From an uncultured Alistipes sp. (lineage in GTDB: Bacteria > Bacteroidota > Bacteroidia > Bacteroidales > UBA932), in assembly GCA_900550465.1 (NCBI GenBank), contig URSC01000002.1, positions 1 to 64,000 on the forward strand: 64,000 nt of DNA, in the 5' to 3' direction. A model generated the notes under the pieces. That model saw only the letters and a program-made list of their open reading frames with translations, was not told the origin of the DNA and did no database searches. A program made the position numbers and the translations under genes. Within the stretch, counting starts at the first letter, position 1. Each line of letters opens with the position of its first letter. Positions 43,658 through 51,956 of the stretch are shown piece after piece.

Positions 43658-43672
43658 TTCCCAATAATTATT

Positions 43673-43710
43673 AAAAAAAACCTCCTTGCCACCATCACGG
43701 CGCAAGGAGG
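43673..43710 (-). terminator. Intrinsic terminator of the tRNA-Asn transcript
   Basis: CCTCCTTGC and GCAAGGAGG arms (43681-43710); on the minus strand the hairpin is followed by eight Ts (43680-43673), 35 bp after the tRNA end. Confidence 0.75.
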
Positions 43711-43744
43711 AAAAAATAACATTATGAAAACATAGTAAATCTCG

Positions 43745-43818
43745 CTCCCCTTCTAGGACTTGAACCTAGGACCCCCTGATTAACAGTCAGGTGCTCTAAC
43801 CAACTGAGCTAAAGAGGA
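43745..43818 (-). tRNA. tRNA-Asn (anticodon GTT)
   Basis: A 74-nt cloverleaf on the minus strand. The acceptor arms TCCTCTT and AAGGGGA pair with one G-T, the D-arm is AGCTCAGTTGGTTAGAGC, the anticodon stem-loop CCTGACTGTTAATCAGG with GTT in the loop, and the T-arm contains GGTTCAAGTCC. CCA is not encoded. A TATCTTTG box lies about 19 bp before the 5' end and a terminator follows. Confidence 0.96.
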
Positions 43819-43836
43819 ATTTTCCTTTCGGGACTG

Positions 43837-43844
43837 CAAAGATA
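43837..43844 (-). promoter_or_regulatory. -7 box of tRNA-Asn
   Basis: TATCTTTG on the minus strand, 19 bp before the tRNA 5' end. Confidence 0.6.
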
Positions 43845-43875
43845 GATATTTTTTTCTACTTGCAAAAAAATAATT

Positions 43876-43883
43876 TAACTTTG
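43876..43883 (+). promoter_or_regulatory. -7 box of the HU-like membrane protein gene
   Basis: TAACTTTG, full match to TAnnTTTG, 24 bp before the ATG at 43908. Confidence 0.6.
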
Positions 43884-43907
43884 TGCAGAAATTTTTAAGA
43901 AAATCGT

Positions 43908-44639
43908 ATGGACGTCCTTCTTCTCTCCCGCCTGTTAAAGGAGTTAATCATTGATAATGACCGCATTCCGCTGCCAGGGATGGGCTATTTCCAGACGGAG
44001 CCCATGCCGGCATATTTCTCCGAGGACGGCAAGACCATCTACCCTCCTTCAAAGCGTATCTCGTTCAAGGGAGACGAAAGGGCCGCTGGAGATCTCGTGG
44101 CACGGTACTATGCTGCCGGCACGGGTGTGGACGGGAAGACGGCCGCAACCGAACTGGAGGCTTTCATGCAGCAGCTCAAAGTCACTCTGCAGGAAAGGAA
44201 GAACATCGAATTTCCCGGACTCGGAAGACTGCGAAGCACCCTCGAGGGCAATGTATATTTCGTGGCGGAAAAGGACGGAGGCATCTTCGCACAGGCCTTC
44301 GGGTTCGAGCCGGTGACCCTCAAGCCTGTGAAGACTGCTCCGGCGACGACAAGCCCGGAGCCAGCAACAGAAACTCCCGCATCAGCACCCACCACGACAG
44401 CAGCCGCATCACCCGCCGGAACGGAAAAGCCCGCCCAGGCGGAAACCGCTCCAAAACCCGCGGAACCCACGTCCACCGGCGGAAAGAAAGGCCACCGCAT
44501 CCTTTTCATCATCCTGGGCATCCTGGCCGCCCTAATCATCGCCGCTGTCATCCTGGTGGAACTCGGCCGCAGCGGCAAGCTCGACCACCTCATCTACTCC
44601 GACGAGGAACTGGAGCTCCTCAAGCAGCACGGAATGTAA
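43908..44639 (+). CDS. HU-like (CCDC81-HU type) domain protein with a C-terminal membrane anchor
   Basis: 243 residues. Residues 1-135 resemble the tandem HU-like fold of Bacteroidetes proteins that start LLSRLLKELIIDNDRIPLPGMGYFQTE and repeat the pattern in ATELEAFMQQLKVTLQERKNIEFPGLGRLRS. An Ala/Pro/Thr/Glu-rich linker of about 55 residues leads to one membrane helix (RILFIILGILAALIIAAVILVEL) and a short acidic tail. Relatives often carry a SPOR domain beyond the helix; none is present here, so the protein is shorter than usual. It may tie DNA or another polymer to the envelope; this is inference. Confidence 0.7.
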   Translation: MDVLLLSRLLKELIIDNDRIPLPGMGYFQTEPMPAYFSEDGKTIYPPSKRISFKGDERAAGDLVARYYAAGTGVDGKTAATELEAFMQQLKVTLQERKNIEFPGLGRLRSTLEGNVYFVAEKDGGIFAQAFGFEPVTLKPVKTAPATTSPEPATETPASAPTTTAAASPAGTEKPAQAETAPKPAEPTSTGGKKGHRILFIILGILAALIIAAVILVELGRSGKLDHLIYSDEELELLKQHGM

Positions 44640-44671
44640 AACCGGACACATCATTGTACGCTATACACAGA

Positions 44672-44706
44672 ATTACCCCTTGGAACTGAATCTTCCAAGG
44701 GGTAAT
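44672..44706. terminator. Shared hairpin terminator between convergent genes
   Basis: ATTACCCCTTGGAA and TTCCAAGGGGTAAT pair perfectly over 14 bp around a 7-nt loop, between the HU-like gene and metG stops. The outer ATTA/TAAT gives only weak U-tracts. Confidence 0.6.
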
Positions 44707-44725
44707 CCATATCTGTCTGCGGAGA

Positions 44726-46780
44726 CTAACCGACGGTCGCTCCGTTGCAGAGTTTCTCCTCGGGAGCCACGATACGCATCTTGCCGTCCGGCTGCTTGGC
44801 CATCAGGATCATGCCCTTGGACTCTATGCCGCGGATCTTGCGGGGAGCCAGGTTGGCCAGGATGCATATCTGCTTGCCGACCATCTGCTCAGGGGTGTAA
44901 TACTCGGCGATACCCGAGACTATCACACGCTGGTCGATACCTGTGTCGATGGTGAGCTTAAGCAGCTTGTCGGTCTTGGGCACTCTCTCGGCCTCCAGGA
45001 CGGTGGCGGTACGGATGTCCATCTTGCCGAACTCGTCGAAGGTGCAGCCCTCCTTCTGGGGCTCTACCGGAGCAGCAGCGGCCGCGGCGGCGGCATTGGC
45101 CTTGCGGATATTCTCCAGACGCTCCATCTGGGCGTTGATGGCCTCGTCCTCGATCTTCTCGAAGAGCAGTTCGGCCTTGCCCAGCTGATGCCCGGCGGGC
45201 AGCAGGTCTTCCCGTCCGATATTGTCCCACTTCAGGACATCCTTCGGAAGATTCAGAATGGTCAGGAGCTTGTCCGAGGAAAATGGAATGAAGGGGGCAA
45301 ATGCGACGGCAAGGTCCGCACATAGCTTCAGCGACACATTGAGAATGGAGGCGGTGCGGTCCATGTCGGTCTTGGCCACCTTCCAGGGCTCGGTGTCGGT
45401 GAGGTACTTGTTGCCGAGGCGGGCGAGGTTCATGGCCTCCTTCAGGGCCTCGCGGAAGCGGTAGTGCTCAAGGGCGTCGGTGATGGCGGCCTTGAGGGCA
45501 GGTACCTGTGCGAGGGTCTCGTCATCTATGGCCTCGTGCTTGAGGTCGGCGGGCACTTTTCCGTCAAAATACTTGTGGGTCAGGACGACGGCACGGTTAA
45601 CGAAGTTGCCGTAGATGGCCACGAGCTCGGAGTTGTTGCGGGTCTGGAAGTCCTTCCAGGTAAAATCGTTGTCCTTGGTCTCGGGAGCGTTGGCGCAGAG
45701 TACGTAGCGCAGTACGTCCTGCTTGCCGGGGAAGTCCCGCAGGTACTCGTGGAGCCAGATGGCCCAGTTGCGGGAGGTGGAGAGCTTGTCGCCCTCGAGG
45801 TTGAGAAACTCGTTGGCGGGCACGTTGTCCGGGAGGATGTAGCCGTCGCCGTAGGCCTTGAGCATGCAGGGGAAGACGATGCAGTGGAAGACGATGTTGT
45901 CCTTGCCGATGAAATGCACCATCTTGGTGTCGGGGCTCTTCCAGTATTTCTCCCAGTCATCGGGGCGGGCCTCGATGGTGTTGGAGATGTAGCCGATGGG
46001 AGCGTCGAACCATACGTAGAGGACCTTGCCCTCGGCGCCCTCTATGGGCACGGGGATACCCCAGTCGAGGTCACGGCTCACGGCCCTGGGCTGGAGACCG
46101 CCGTCGATCCAGGACTTGCACTGGCCGTAGACATTGGTCTTCCACTCCTTGTGCTCCTCGAGGATCCACTGGCGGAGCCAGGGCTCATACTCGTTCAGAG
46201 GCAGGTACCAGTGTTTGGTACGGCGCTTCACGGGGGGCTTGCCGCTCAGTGCTGAATGAGGGTTGATCAGCTCGTCTGGGCTGAGGGTACAGCCGCACTT
46301 CTCGCACTGGTCGCCGTAAGCTCCCTCGTTGCCGCACTTTGGGCAGGTGCCCACGATGTAGCGGTCGGCCAGGAACTGCTTAGCCTCCTCGTCGTAGTAC
46401 TGCTCGCTCTCCTTCTCGATGAACTTGCCGTCCTTGTAGAGCTTACTGAAGAACTCCGAGGCCGTCTTGTAATGGGTTTTGGACGTAGTCCTGGAATAGA
46501 TGTCGAAACTGATGCCCAGCTCCGCGAAGGAGTCCTTGATAAGCTTATGGTATTTGTCCACGATATCCTGGGGCGAGCAGCCCTGCTTGCGGGCCTGGAT
46601 GGTGATGGGCACCCCGTGCTCGTCCGAGCCGCCTACGAAGAACACGTCCCTGCCGCACATTCGGAGATATCTGACGTAGATATCGGCGGGTACGTAGACT
46701 CCCGCCAGGTGACCGATGTGGACAGGTCCGTTCGCATAAGGCAGAGCGGAGGTGACAAGATAGCGTTTGTATTCTTTCAT
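44726..46780 (-). CDS. metG: Methionine--tRNA ligase
   Basis: 684 residues, the long form. HIGH-type motif in YANGPVHIGHLAGVYVPAD, zinc knuckle CPKCGNEGAYGDQCEKCG, KMSKS-type motif as KLSTSRNWAIW, then the anticodon-binding helices and an Ala-rich linker to a C-terminal tRNA-binding (EMAP/Trbp111-like) domain (FGKMDIRTATVLEAERVPKTDKLL ... GKQICILANLAPRKIRGIESKGM). It charges initiator and elongator tRNA-Met. It starts 12 bp after the stop of the beta-galactosidase gene on the same strand. Confidence 0.97.
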   Translation of the reverse strand: MKEYKRYLVTSALPYANGPVHIGHLAGVYVPADIYVRYLRMCGRDVFFVGGSDEHGVPITIQARKQGCSPQDIVDKYHKLIKDSFAELGISFDIYSRTTSKTHYKTASEFFSKLYKDGKFIEKESEQYYDEEAKQFLADRYIVGTCPKCGNEGAYGDQCEKCGCTLSPDELINPHSALSGKPPVKRRTKHWYLPLNEYEPWLRQWILEEHKEWKTNVYGQCKSWIDGGLQPRAVSRDLDWGIPVPIEGAEGKVLYVWFDAPIGYISNTIEARPDDWEKYWKSPDTKMVHFIGKDNIVFHCIVFPCMLKAYGDGYILPDNVPANEFLNLEGDKLSTSRNWAIWLHEYLRDFPGKQDVLRYVLCANAPETKDNDFTWKDFQTRNNSELVAIYGNFVNRAVVLTHKYFDGKVPADLKHEAIDDETLAQVPALKAAITDALEHYRFREALKEAMNLARLGNKYLTDTEPWKVAKTDMDRTASILNVSLKLCADLAVAFAPFIPFSSDKLLTILNLPKDVLKWDNIGREDLLPAGHQLGKAELLFEKIEDEAINAQMERLENIRKANAAAAAAAAPVEPQKEGCTFDEFGKMDIRTATVLEAERVPKTDKLLKLTIDTGIDQRVIVSGIAEYYTPEQMVGKQICILANLAPRKIRGIESKGMILMAKQPDGKMRIVAPEEKLCNGATVG

Positions 46781-46792
46781 TTTCTCTGTGAT

Positions 46793-49700
46793 TTATAGGA
46801 TTTTGATAATGAATTCAAATGTGTACTTGCCGTAGGGCAGCATGTACTGCTCCAGCGGGAGGGCGCCCCATGAGGTAATGCAGCCGAGGCCCATCTGACG
46901 CAGGTCAAAGTTGACGTAGGTGTCCTCGCGGGGAACGAGCTCCGACGGATGGCGGACATAGGACGGGGAGGCCAGGTCCAGGTCCTCCGTCGAATAGTTC
47001 AGGGAAGTGGCCGTAAAGGGCACCGAGGCGGATATCTCCAGACCACGGCCTATGCGGTCCACCACTTTCCAGTATCTCAGGCCGGTGCGGGCACCGCTCT
47101 CCTGGGGACGGACATAGTCGTACTGGTAGAGGTCCTCCACGTCGGCGCTGTAGAGTCCTATCATGGCGGAGCGGTTGCGGTCAGCGTAGTTCTCGTGAGG
47201 GCCGTAGCCGTAATACCTCACGCGGTCGAAGCGGCCGGGCATGGCCATGGTCATGCCGAAGCGCAGCAGAGGATTGACCTCCTGGTCCTTACCGGGTATC
47301 ATGTGTTCGGTGACGGCTATCTCGCCCTCAGAGTTGAGCAGGTAGGACATTTTCAGGACTGCTCCCACCTTCTCCATACTGTACTCGGCCTCGACGGAGA
47401 CTCCGCGGTCTGTCCGGGAAGCCTTGATTTCCTTGAGTTTCAGGCCGGGATTACGCCATACTCCGCTGCGGTAATGGAGTCCGGCCCCGTCATCGTTGTC
47501 CGTGACTGCACGGTAGAAGTTGGGGCGCAGGGGCTCGCTCAGCAGGTCCACTCCGGTGGAGAAAGGCTGTGTGGTGCGGGCCGAAGGCCGATAATCGGGG
47601 ATGAAATTGCCGCCGGTATAGGTCAGGTCCGAGGCATGCTGATGGCCGGTAGTGACCAGTCTCTCCAGCCAGCCGTCGCTCTTGCTGAACTCAGCCCGCC
47701 AGCCGTTGCCCTCTATATAATAAAGGTAGGCGTCCTCATACAGCACGGGAGCCGCTGCCTTGGTAAAATTGCGGTCAATACGCTCCTTATAAGCCGCAGC
47801 CGCATCGTACTCGCGTACCGCGATCTGGTCGTAGGCCAGCACTGTGCCGGCATCGAGCAGACCCTGGGCCGACTTGAGGCTGTAGCGCACGTTGATCATA
47901 AGGTCAGAGGCATCCCCGCAGGCGGCAACCTGCTCCGCTACGGGCAGAGTGACTGTCTCTGTAGCCTGAGGCGCCACACGCAGGTCGTCTACGACTCCTG
48001 AGGCCACGATACGGCCGTCAGCCATCAGTTCCCAGGAGAGAAGATAGCCGGAGAGGCCGGTGAAGAAATTCTCGTTGTAGATCTGTATCCTTCCCGACGC
48101 GGGGTCCTCGGATGTCGTGAGGATCGAGCGGTACTCGTGACCCACCTCATAGGCTGTGGGATGGAGGGTACGGTCGGAGGCGATGAAGCCGTTATTGTTG
48201 AAGTTGTCGTCGGAGGCGTCGTACTTGTTGTAGCTGCCGCCGTAGGTGGCCGTGGAGCGGCCGTCCGGCTCAAACCGTATGATCGACTGGTCCACGAAGT
48301 CCCAGATGAAACCGCCCTGGTACTTGGGATACTTGCGGACGAGGTCCATGTACTCGCCGAAACCGCCCATGGAGTTGCCCATAGAGTGAGCGTACTCGCA
48401 CTGGATCAGAGGCCTGGAAGGATCGGTCGCCAGATACTTCTCGCAGTTGTCGTAGTTATAGTACATCGGGCAGTAGATATCGGTATAGCGGGTCTTCTCG
48501 AAATCCTTGCGGTTGATGGCCTGCTCATAGTGCACGGGACGCGAGGGGTCGTAGGCCTTGATCCACTCGTAGCAGGCTATGAAGTTGTCTCCGAAACCGG
48601 CCTCGTTGCCCAGGCTCCAGATGATGATGCTGGGATGGTTGAAATCCCTCCGCACCATCCTCTGATTCCTCTCGAGATGGGCCTGAGCATAGGAAGGATT
48701 CTTCGCCAGAGTCTTCTCACCATAGCCCATGCCGTGGGACTCTATATTGGCCTCGTCTATCACATAGAGGCCATAGCGGTCGCAGAGATCGTACCAGCGG
48801 GGGTCGTTGGGATAGTGGCATGTGCGCACTGCATTGATGTTGAGGCTCTTCATTATCTTAATGTCGCGGATCATCTCCTCCTCTGTCACCAGATACCCGC
48901 CGCGGGGGCTGACCTCATGACGGTTGACACCCTTGATAAGGACGGGCTGACCGTTGACCAGGAGCTGACCGCCGCGGATCTCCACCTTGCGGAAACCTAC
49001 ATTGACCGAAGCCTTCTCCGTCACACCCTTGACTCCGGTCACCACAGCGTCCAGGCGGTAGAGAGAGGGGGTCTCGGCCGTCCATTTTGCGGGAGAGCGG
49101 AGACTGGCCGTAGCCTTGAACGTACCGTCAGCGGAGATATTGGCCACCGCCGTCCATACCGTCCTGCCCTCGGGAGAGGTAAGGGTAAGCCCCACATTCT
49201 GCACTCCTTCCGTTACCTTGCCCTTAATAGCCAGGGTGCCGTTCTTATAGGATGCGTCGAGGTCCGGGGTAGCCTCCAGAGCCAGGAGACGCTCCGGGCT
49301 GCGGGCATAGAGATAGCTCTCGCGTGCCACTCCGTTGAGCCTCCAGAAGTCCTGGTCCTCGAGATAGGTGCCGTCGCACCAGCGGAACACCTGGAAGGCG
49401 AGCAGGTTTTTCTCTCCGGGCTTGATATAAGGCGTGATGTCGAAGACCGCCTCCATCTTGCTGTCCTCGCTGTATCCCACGTACTGTCCGTTGACGTAGA
49501 GAGTGATGTTGGATGTCACTGAGCCGAAATGCGCGAATACATCCTGTCCCTTCCAGCCGGCGGGTATCTCTATCCAGCGGCGGTAGGTGCCCACGTGGTT
49601 CTGCTGCTCGGGGATCTGGGGCGGACGGCTCTCGAAGAAATTGCGCCACACATAGCAGTTATTGACATAGACCGGGTCTCCGTAACCGTTGAGTTCCCAC

Positions 49701-50002
49701 ATGCCGGGCACGGGAATGGTACCCCACCCCTTGTCATCGTAGTCGGTACGGTAGTAATCCTCCGGACGGTCCCAGGCATTCTCCACCCAGTCGAACTTCC
49801 ACAGTCCGTGAAGAGAGACTGTCGGGAGATTCTCGATATCGAGAGTGGCATGCATAGGAGCACGGTTCACCTCATTGACCCGGGGATTGCCCCAGGCTGA
49901 ATCCGCCGGCAGGGTCCTGTTTTCCCCGTAAGGCTGAGCCGCTGCTGCCAGGCAGACAGAGACCGACAGCGCTGCTGAAAGGATGAATCTTCTCATTTTC
50001 AT
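46793..50002 (-). CDS. Glycoside hydrolase family 2 beta-galactosidase
   Basis: 1069 residues with a signal peptide (ILSAALSVSVCLAAAAQ), so it is periplasmic or exported. The GH2 order is complete: sugar-binding jelly roll, Ig-like domain, TIM barrel with the acid/base Glu in IIIWSLGNEAGFGDNF and the nucleophile Glu in LIQCEYAHSMGNSMGGFGEY, then the C-terminal small-chain region (GYGPHENYADRNRSAMIGLY). It should release terminal beta-galactose from oligosaccharides. It is divergent from an MFS exporter with 71 bp between the starts, which may link the two functionally. The exact substrate is unknown. Confidence 0.95.
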   Translation of the reverse strand: MKMRRFILSAALSVSVCLAAAAQPYGENRTLPADSAWGNPRVNEVNRAPMHATLDIENLPTVSLHGLWKFDWVENAWDRPEDYYRTDYDDKGWGTIPVPGMWELNGYGDPVYVNNCYVWRNFFESRPPQIPEQQNHVGTYRRWIEIPAGWKGQDVFAHFGSVTSNITLYVNGQYVGYSEDSKMEAVFDITPYIKPGEKNLLAFQVFRWCDGTYLEDQDFWRLNGVARESYLYARSPERLLALEATPDLDASYKNGTLAIKGKVTEGVQNVGLTLTSPEGRTVWTAVANISADGTFKATASLRSPAKWTAETPSLYRLDAVVTGVKGVTEKASVNVGFRKVEIRGGQLLVNGQPVLIKGVNRHEVSPRGGYLVTEEEMIRDIKIMKSLNINAVRTCHYPNDPRWYDLCDRYGLYVIDEANIESHGMGYGEKTLAKNPSYAQAHLERNQRMVRRDFNHPSIIIWSLGNEAGFGDNFIACYEWIKAYDPSRPVHYEQAINRKDFEKTRYTDIYCPMYYNYDNCEKYLATDPSRPLIQCEYAHSMGNSMGGFGEYMDLVRKYPKYQGGFIWDFVDQSIIRFEPDGRSTATYGGSYNKYDASDDNFNNNGFIASDRTLHPTAYEVGHEYRSILTTSEDPASGRIQIYNENFFTGLSGYLLSWELMADGRIVASGVVDDLRVAPQATETVTLPVAEQVAACGDASDLMINVRYSLKSAQGLLDAGTVLAYDQIAVREYDAAAAYKERIDRNFTKAAAPVLYEDAYLYYIEGNGWRAEFSKSDGWLERLVTTGHQHASDLTYTGGNFIPDYRPSARTTQPFSTGVDLLSEPLRPNFYRAVTDNDDGAGLHYRSGVWRNPGLKLKEIKASRTDRGVSVEAEYSMEKVGAVLKMSYLLNSEGEIAVTEHMIPGKDQEVNPLLRFGMTMAMPGRFDRVRYYGYGPHENYADRNRSAMIGLYSADVEDLYQYDYVRPQESGARTGLRYWKVVDRIGRGLEISASVPFTATSLNYSTEDLDLASPSYVRHPSELVPREDTYVNFDLRQMGLGCITSWGALPLEQYMLPYGKYTFEFIIKIL

Positions 50003-50041
50003 ATAAAATTTCAGATGATTTGCAATAACCCGCGAAGTTAC

Positions 50042-50049
50042 TATATTTG
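50042..50049 (+). promoter_or_regulatory. -7 box of the MFS gene
   Basis: TATATTTG, full match to TAnnTTTG, 24 bp before the ATG at 50074. A longer frame start at 50047 falls inside this box, so it is not used. Confidence 0.6.
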
Positions 50050-50073
50050 CGCGATTTTTTCAAAAGAGACTTT

Positions 50074-51255
50074 ATGCAAAATATCACAATCGGAAGAAGG
50101 AGCGCGGTGAGAGAGTGGTTGCCGCTGCTGGCTCTGACCTTTTCAACATTCATTTTCAACACTTCAGAATTTATTCCCATCGGGCTGCTGAGCGATATTG
50201 CGGCCGATTTCGCCATAACTGAGTCCAAGGCCGGACTCATGATCACCATCTATGCCTGGGTCGTGGCCCTCACGTCCCTGCCTCTGATGATCCTCGTCTC
50301 CGGCGTGGAGTCCAAGCGGCTGATGTGCGGGATAGTGGCCCTCTTCGCTGTCAGTCACATCATCTCGGCCATGTCCACCGGATACTGGATGCTGATGGCC
50401 TCCCGTATCGGAGTGGCCTGCGCCCACGCCATCTTCTGGTCGATAGTCACTCCGCTGGCGGTCAAGATAGCGCCTGAGGGCCGCAAGGCAGCTGCCCTGA
50501 GCATGATAGTGGCCGGCTCGTCGATAGCGATGATAGTCGGCCTGCCTATGGGACGGGCGATAGGCATAGCCACCGGCTGGAGAAACACCTTCCTCATCAT
50601 CGGTCTGATCTCCTTCGCGGTGCTGCTCTTCCTGAGTTTAGTGCTGCCCCGGACCGAGGGGGAGAAAGCGTTCTCCTTCAAACAGCTGCCGGAACTGCTC
50701 AAGATACCCGCCCTGCCTCCGCTCTACCTGGTGACAGTGCTTCTGGTAACGGCCCATTTCACTGCATACAGCTACATCGAGCCGTTCATGGCCCAGACCG
50801 CCGGGCTTAAGGAAAGCACCATCACCCTGCTCCTCACCCTCTTCGGCATCATGGGACTGGTTGGCAGTGTCATCTTCTCCCGGTACTACGAGCGTCACCG
50901 CAGCCTGCTCATGCGCCTGGCCGTCATCGGAATATGCGCCGGGCTCTTCCTCCTCCGTCCCGCCGCGTGGTCCGTCCAGAGCGTCATCGCCCTGCTCGCC
51001 CTGTGGGGCCTCTCCTACACATTCTTCGGCATGGTCTTCCAGTCCGAAGTCATCCGCAATGTACCGAAAGGCACATCCGTGGCCATGTCCATATACTCCG
51101 GCATCTTCAATGTCGGCATCGGCGGCGGCGCCCTCATCGGAGGTCTGGTATGCTCAGGGATCAATGTCGGAGCCATTGGTTACATCGGCGGCATCATCAG
51201 TATCGCCGCATGTCTGGCCTGCATCATGTATCTTCAGCCCCGGCTCAAAAAATAA
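50074..51255 (+). CDS. MFS transporter of the sugar-efflux (SotB/AraJ) type
   Basis: About 393 residues with 12 membrane segments. The first helix region LPLLALTFSTFIFNTSEFIPIGLLSDIAADF and the loop GVESKRLMCGIVALFAVSHIISAMSTGYWMLMASRIG are typical of SotB/AraJ exporters of the DHA1 family. It would export small sugars or similar molecules by proton antiport. It diverges from the beta-galactosidase gene, so removal of excess sugar is a reasonable guess. The stop is 24 bp before the tRNA-Leu promoter box. Confidence 0.9.
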   Translation: MQNITIGRRSAVREWLPLLALTFSTFIFNTSEFIPIGLLSDIAADFAITESKAGLMITIYAWVVALTSLPLMILVSGVESKRLMCGIVALFAVSHIISAMSTGYWMLMASRIGVACAHAIFWSIVTPLAVKIAPEGRKAAALSMIVAGSSIAMIVGLPMGRAIGIATGWRNTFLIIGLISFAVLLFLSLVLPRTEGEKAFSFKQLPELLKIPALPPLYLVTVLLVTAHFTAYSYIEPFMAQTAGLKESTITLLLTLFGIMGLVGSVIFSRYYERHRSLLMRLAVIGICAGLFLLRPAAWSVQSVIALLALWGLSYTFFGMVFQSEVIRNVPKGTSVAMSIYSGIFNVGIGGGALIGGLVCSGINVGAIGYIGGIISIAACLACIMYLQPRLKK

Positions 51256-51278
51256 TTTGCGATATACAAAAAAAGCAC

Positions 51279-51286
51279 TATCTTTG
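51279..51286 (+). promoter_or_regulatory. -7 box of tRNA-Leu
   Basis: TATCTTTG, 28 bp before the tRNA 5' end. Confidence 0.6.
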
Positions 51287-51313
51287 CAGTCCCTTTGAAA
51301 AAAGGAAGTGTCT

Positions 51314-51397
51314 GCCCGGATGGTGAAATTGGTAGACACGCTAGTTTCAGGGACTAGTGGCCGCAAGGCTGTGCAGGTTCGAGTCCTGTTCCGGGCA
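51314..51397 (+). tRNA. tRNA-Leu (anticodon CAG)
   Basis: An 84-nt class II tRNA. Acceptor GCCCGGA/TCCGGGC, D-arm TGGTGAAATTGGTAGACACG, anticodon stem CTAGT/ACTAG around TTCAGGG (anticodon CAG), a variable arm GGCCGCAAGGCT and T-arm GCAGGTTCGAGTCCTG. CCA is not encoded. The 3' end is part of a large inverted repeat with the following terminator. Confidence 0.95.
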
Positions 51398-51449
51398 CTA
51401 AAAAAGGTCGGTGGGTTTCCACCGACCTTTTTTAGTGCCCGGAACAGGA
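51384..51449. repeat. Perfect 31-bp inverted repeat taking in the tRNA-Leu 3' end and its terminator
   Basis: The left arm (51384-51414) runs from TCCTGTTCCGGGC in the tRNA T-arm and acceptor through the A-run to GGTCGGTGG. The right arm (51419-51449) is its exact complement, ending GTGCCCGGAACAGGA. The loop is GTTT. Confidence 0.9.
51400..51433 (+). terminator. Intrinsic terminator of tRNA-Leu
   Basis: GGTCGGTGG and CCACCGACC around GTTT, flanked by A6 and T6. It is the core of the longer inverted repeat. Confidence 0.85.
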
Positions 51450-51598
51450 CCGGAGCCTTCGGGCTCCTTTATCCACCCCCTCCTAAATCCTCCCCGATGG
51501 GGAGGACTTGGTCGCTTCGCTCCTATTGTCGGTGCTCCGAATGGATATGTGATTCACATGCGCCGGCAGATTTCTTTTGCATTTCAAGTAATTTATAT

Positions 51599-51606
51599 TA
51601 CATTTG
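51599..51606 (+). promoter_or_regulatory. Possible -7 box of a small transcript
   Basis: TACATTTG, full match to TAnnTTTG, in the gene-free region after tRNA-Leu and upstream of a hairpin terminator and a structured block. Confidence 0.35.
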
Positions 51607-51638
51607 CAATATCATTAAGTGTATTGACCAAATTAAGA

Positions 51639-51673
51639 CAGGCATCCAGCCCTAAGTGGATGTCTGTTTTTTT
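51639..51673 (+). terminator. Hairpin with T-run in the gene-free region
   Basis: CAGGCATCCA and TGGATGTCTG (one G-T pair) around an 8-nt loop, followed by seven Ts. It would end a transcript of only about 60 nt from the box at 51599, or act as an attenuator for the structured block after it. Confidence 0.55.
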
Positions 51674-51679
51674 GAACTG

Positions 51680-51956
51680 TTTACCGAGGGGAGGTAGTTA
51701 TTGCGAGAAGCCAATTGTTCTTACACACAGTCAATACACAATTAATGAAAATGAGAACAAGATGCACATTCGTGATAATCTCCATCAGAGCGGAGATTGT
51801 CAGGCTTGTCCGAATCAAAGTGCTTGCACTTTTACGTTTCGGCAAGGTTGAAAGGGTCTGAAGACCGTAACAGCCGGGTATTAGGGTACCCTGCTGATTT
51901 CGGGATTCATGCTTGAGCCGGAAAGGCACTCTGCCCTATCCCCTCGGTTTTTTACC
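51680..51956 (+). ncRNA. Candidate structured noncoding RNA
   Basis: A block of about 275 nt closed by ACCGAGGGGA (51683) and TCCCCTCGGT (51939), the right arm running straight into TTTTTT as in an intrinsic terminator. Inside it are several local hairpins: TTGTTCT with AGAACAA, GATAATCTCC with GGAGATTGTC, AAAGTGC with GCACTTT, GGTCTGAAGACC, and CAGCCGGGTA with TACCCTGCTG. A short frame (ATG at about 51750, 36 codons, Arg/Val/Ile-rich) overlaps it and could be a small protein instead. I do not recognise the family with certainty. Confidence 0.4.

Noticed and set aside
51750..51860. A 36-codon small protein as the main product of the region after tRNA-Leu
   Set aside because: The same bases form several hairpins within a closed stem; a structured RNA explains more, although the small protein is not excluded.
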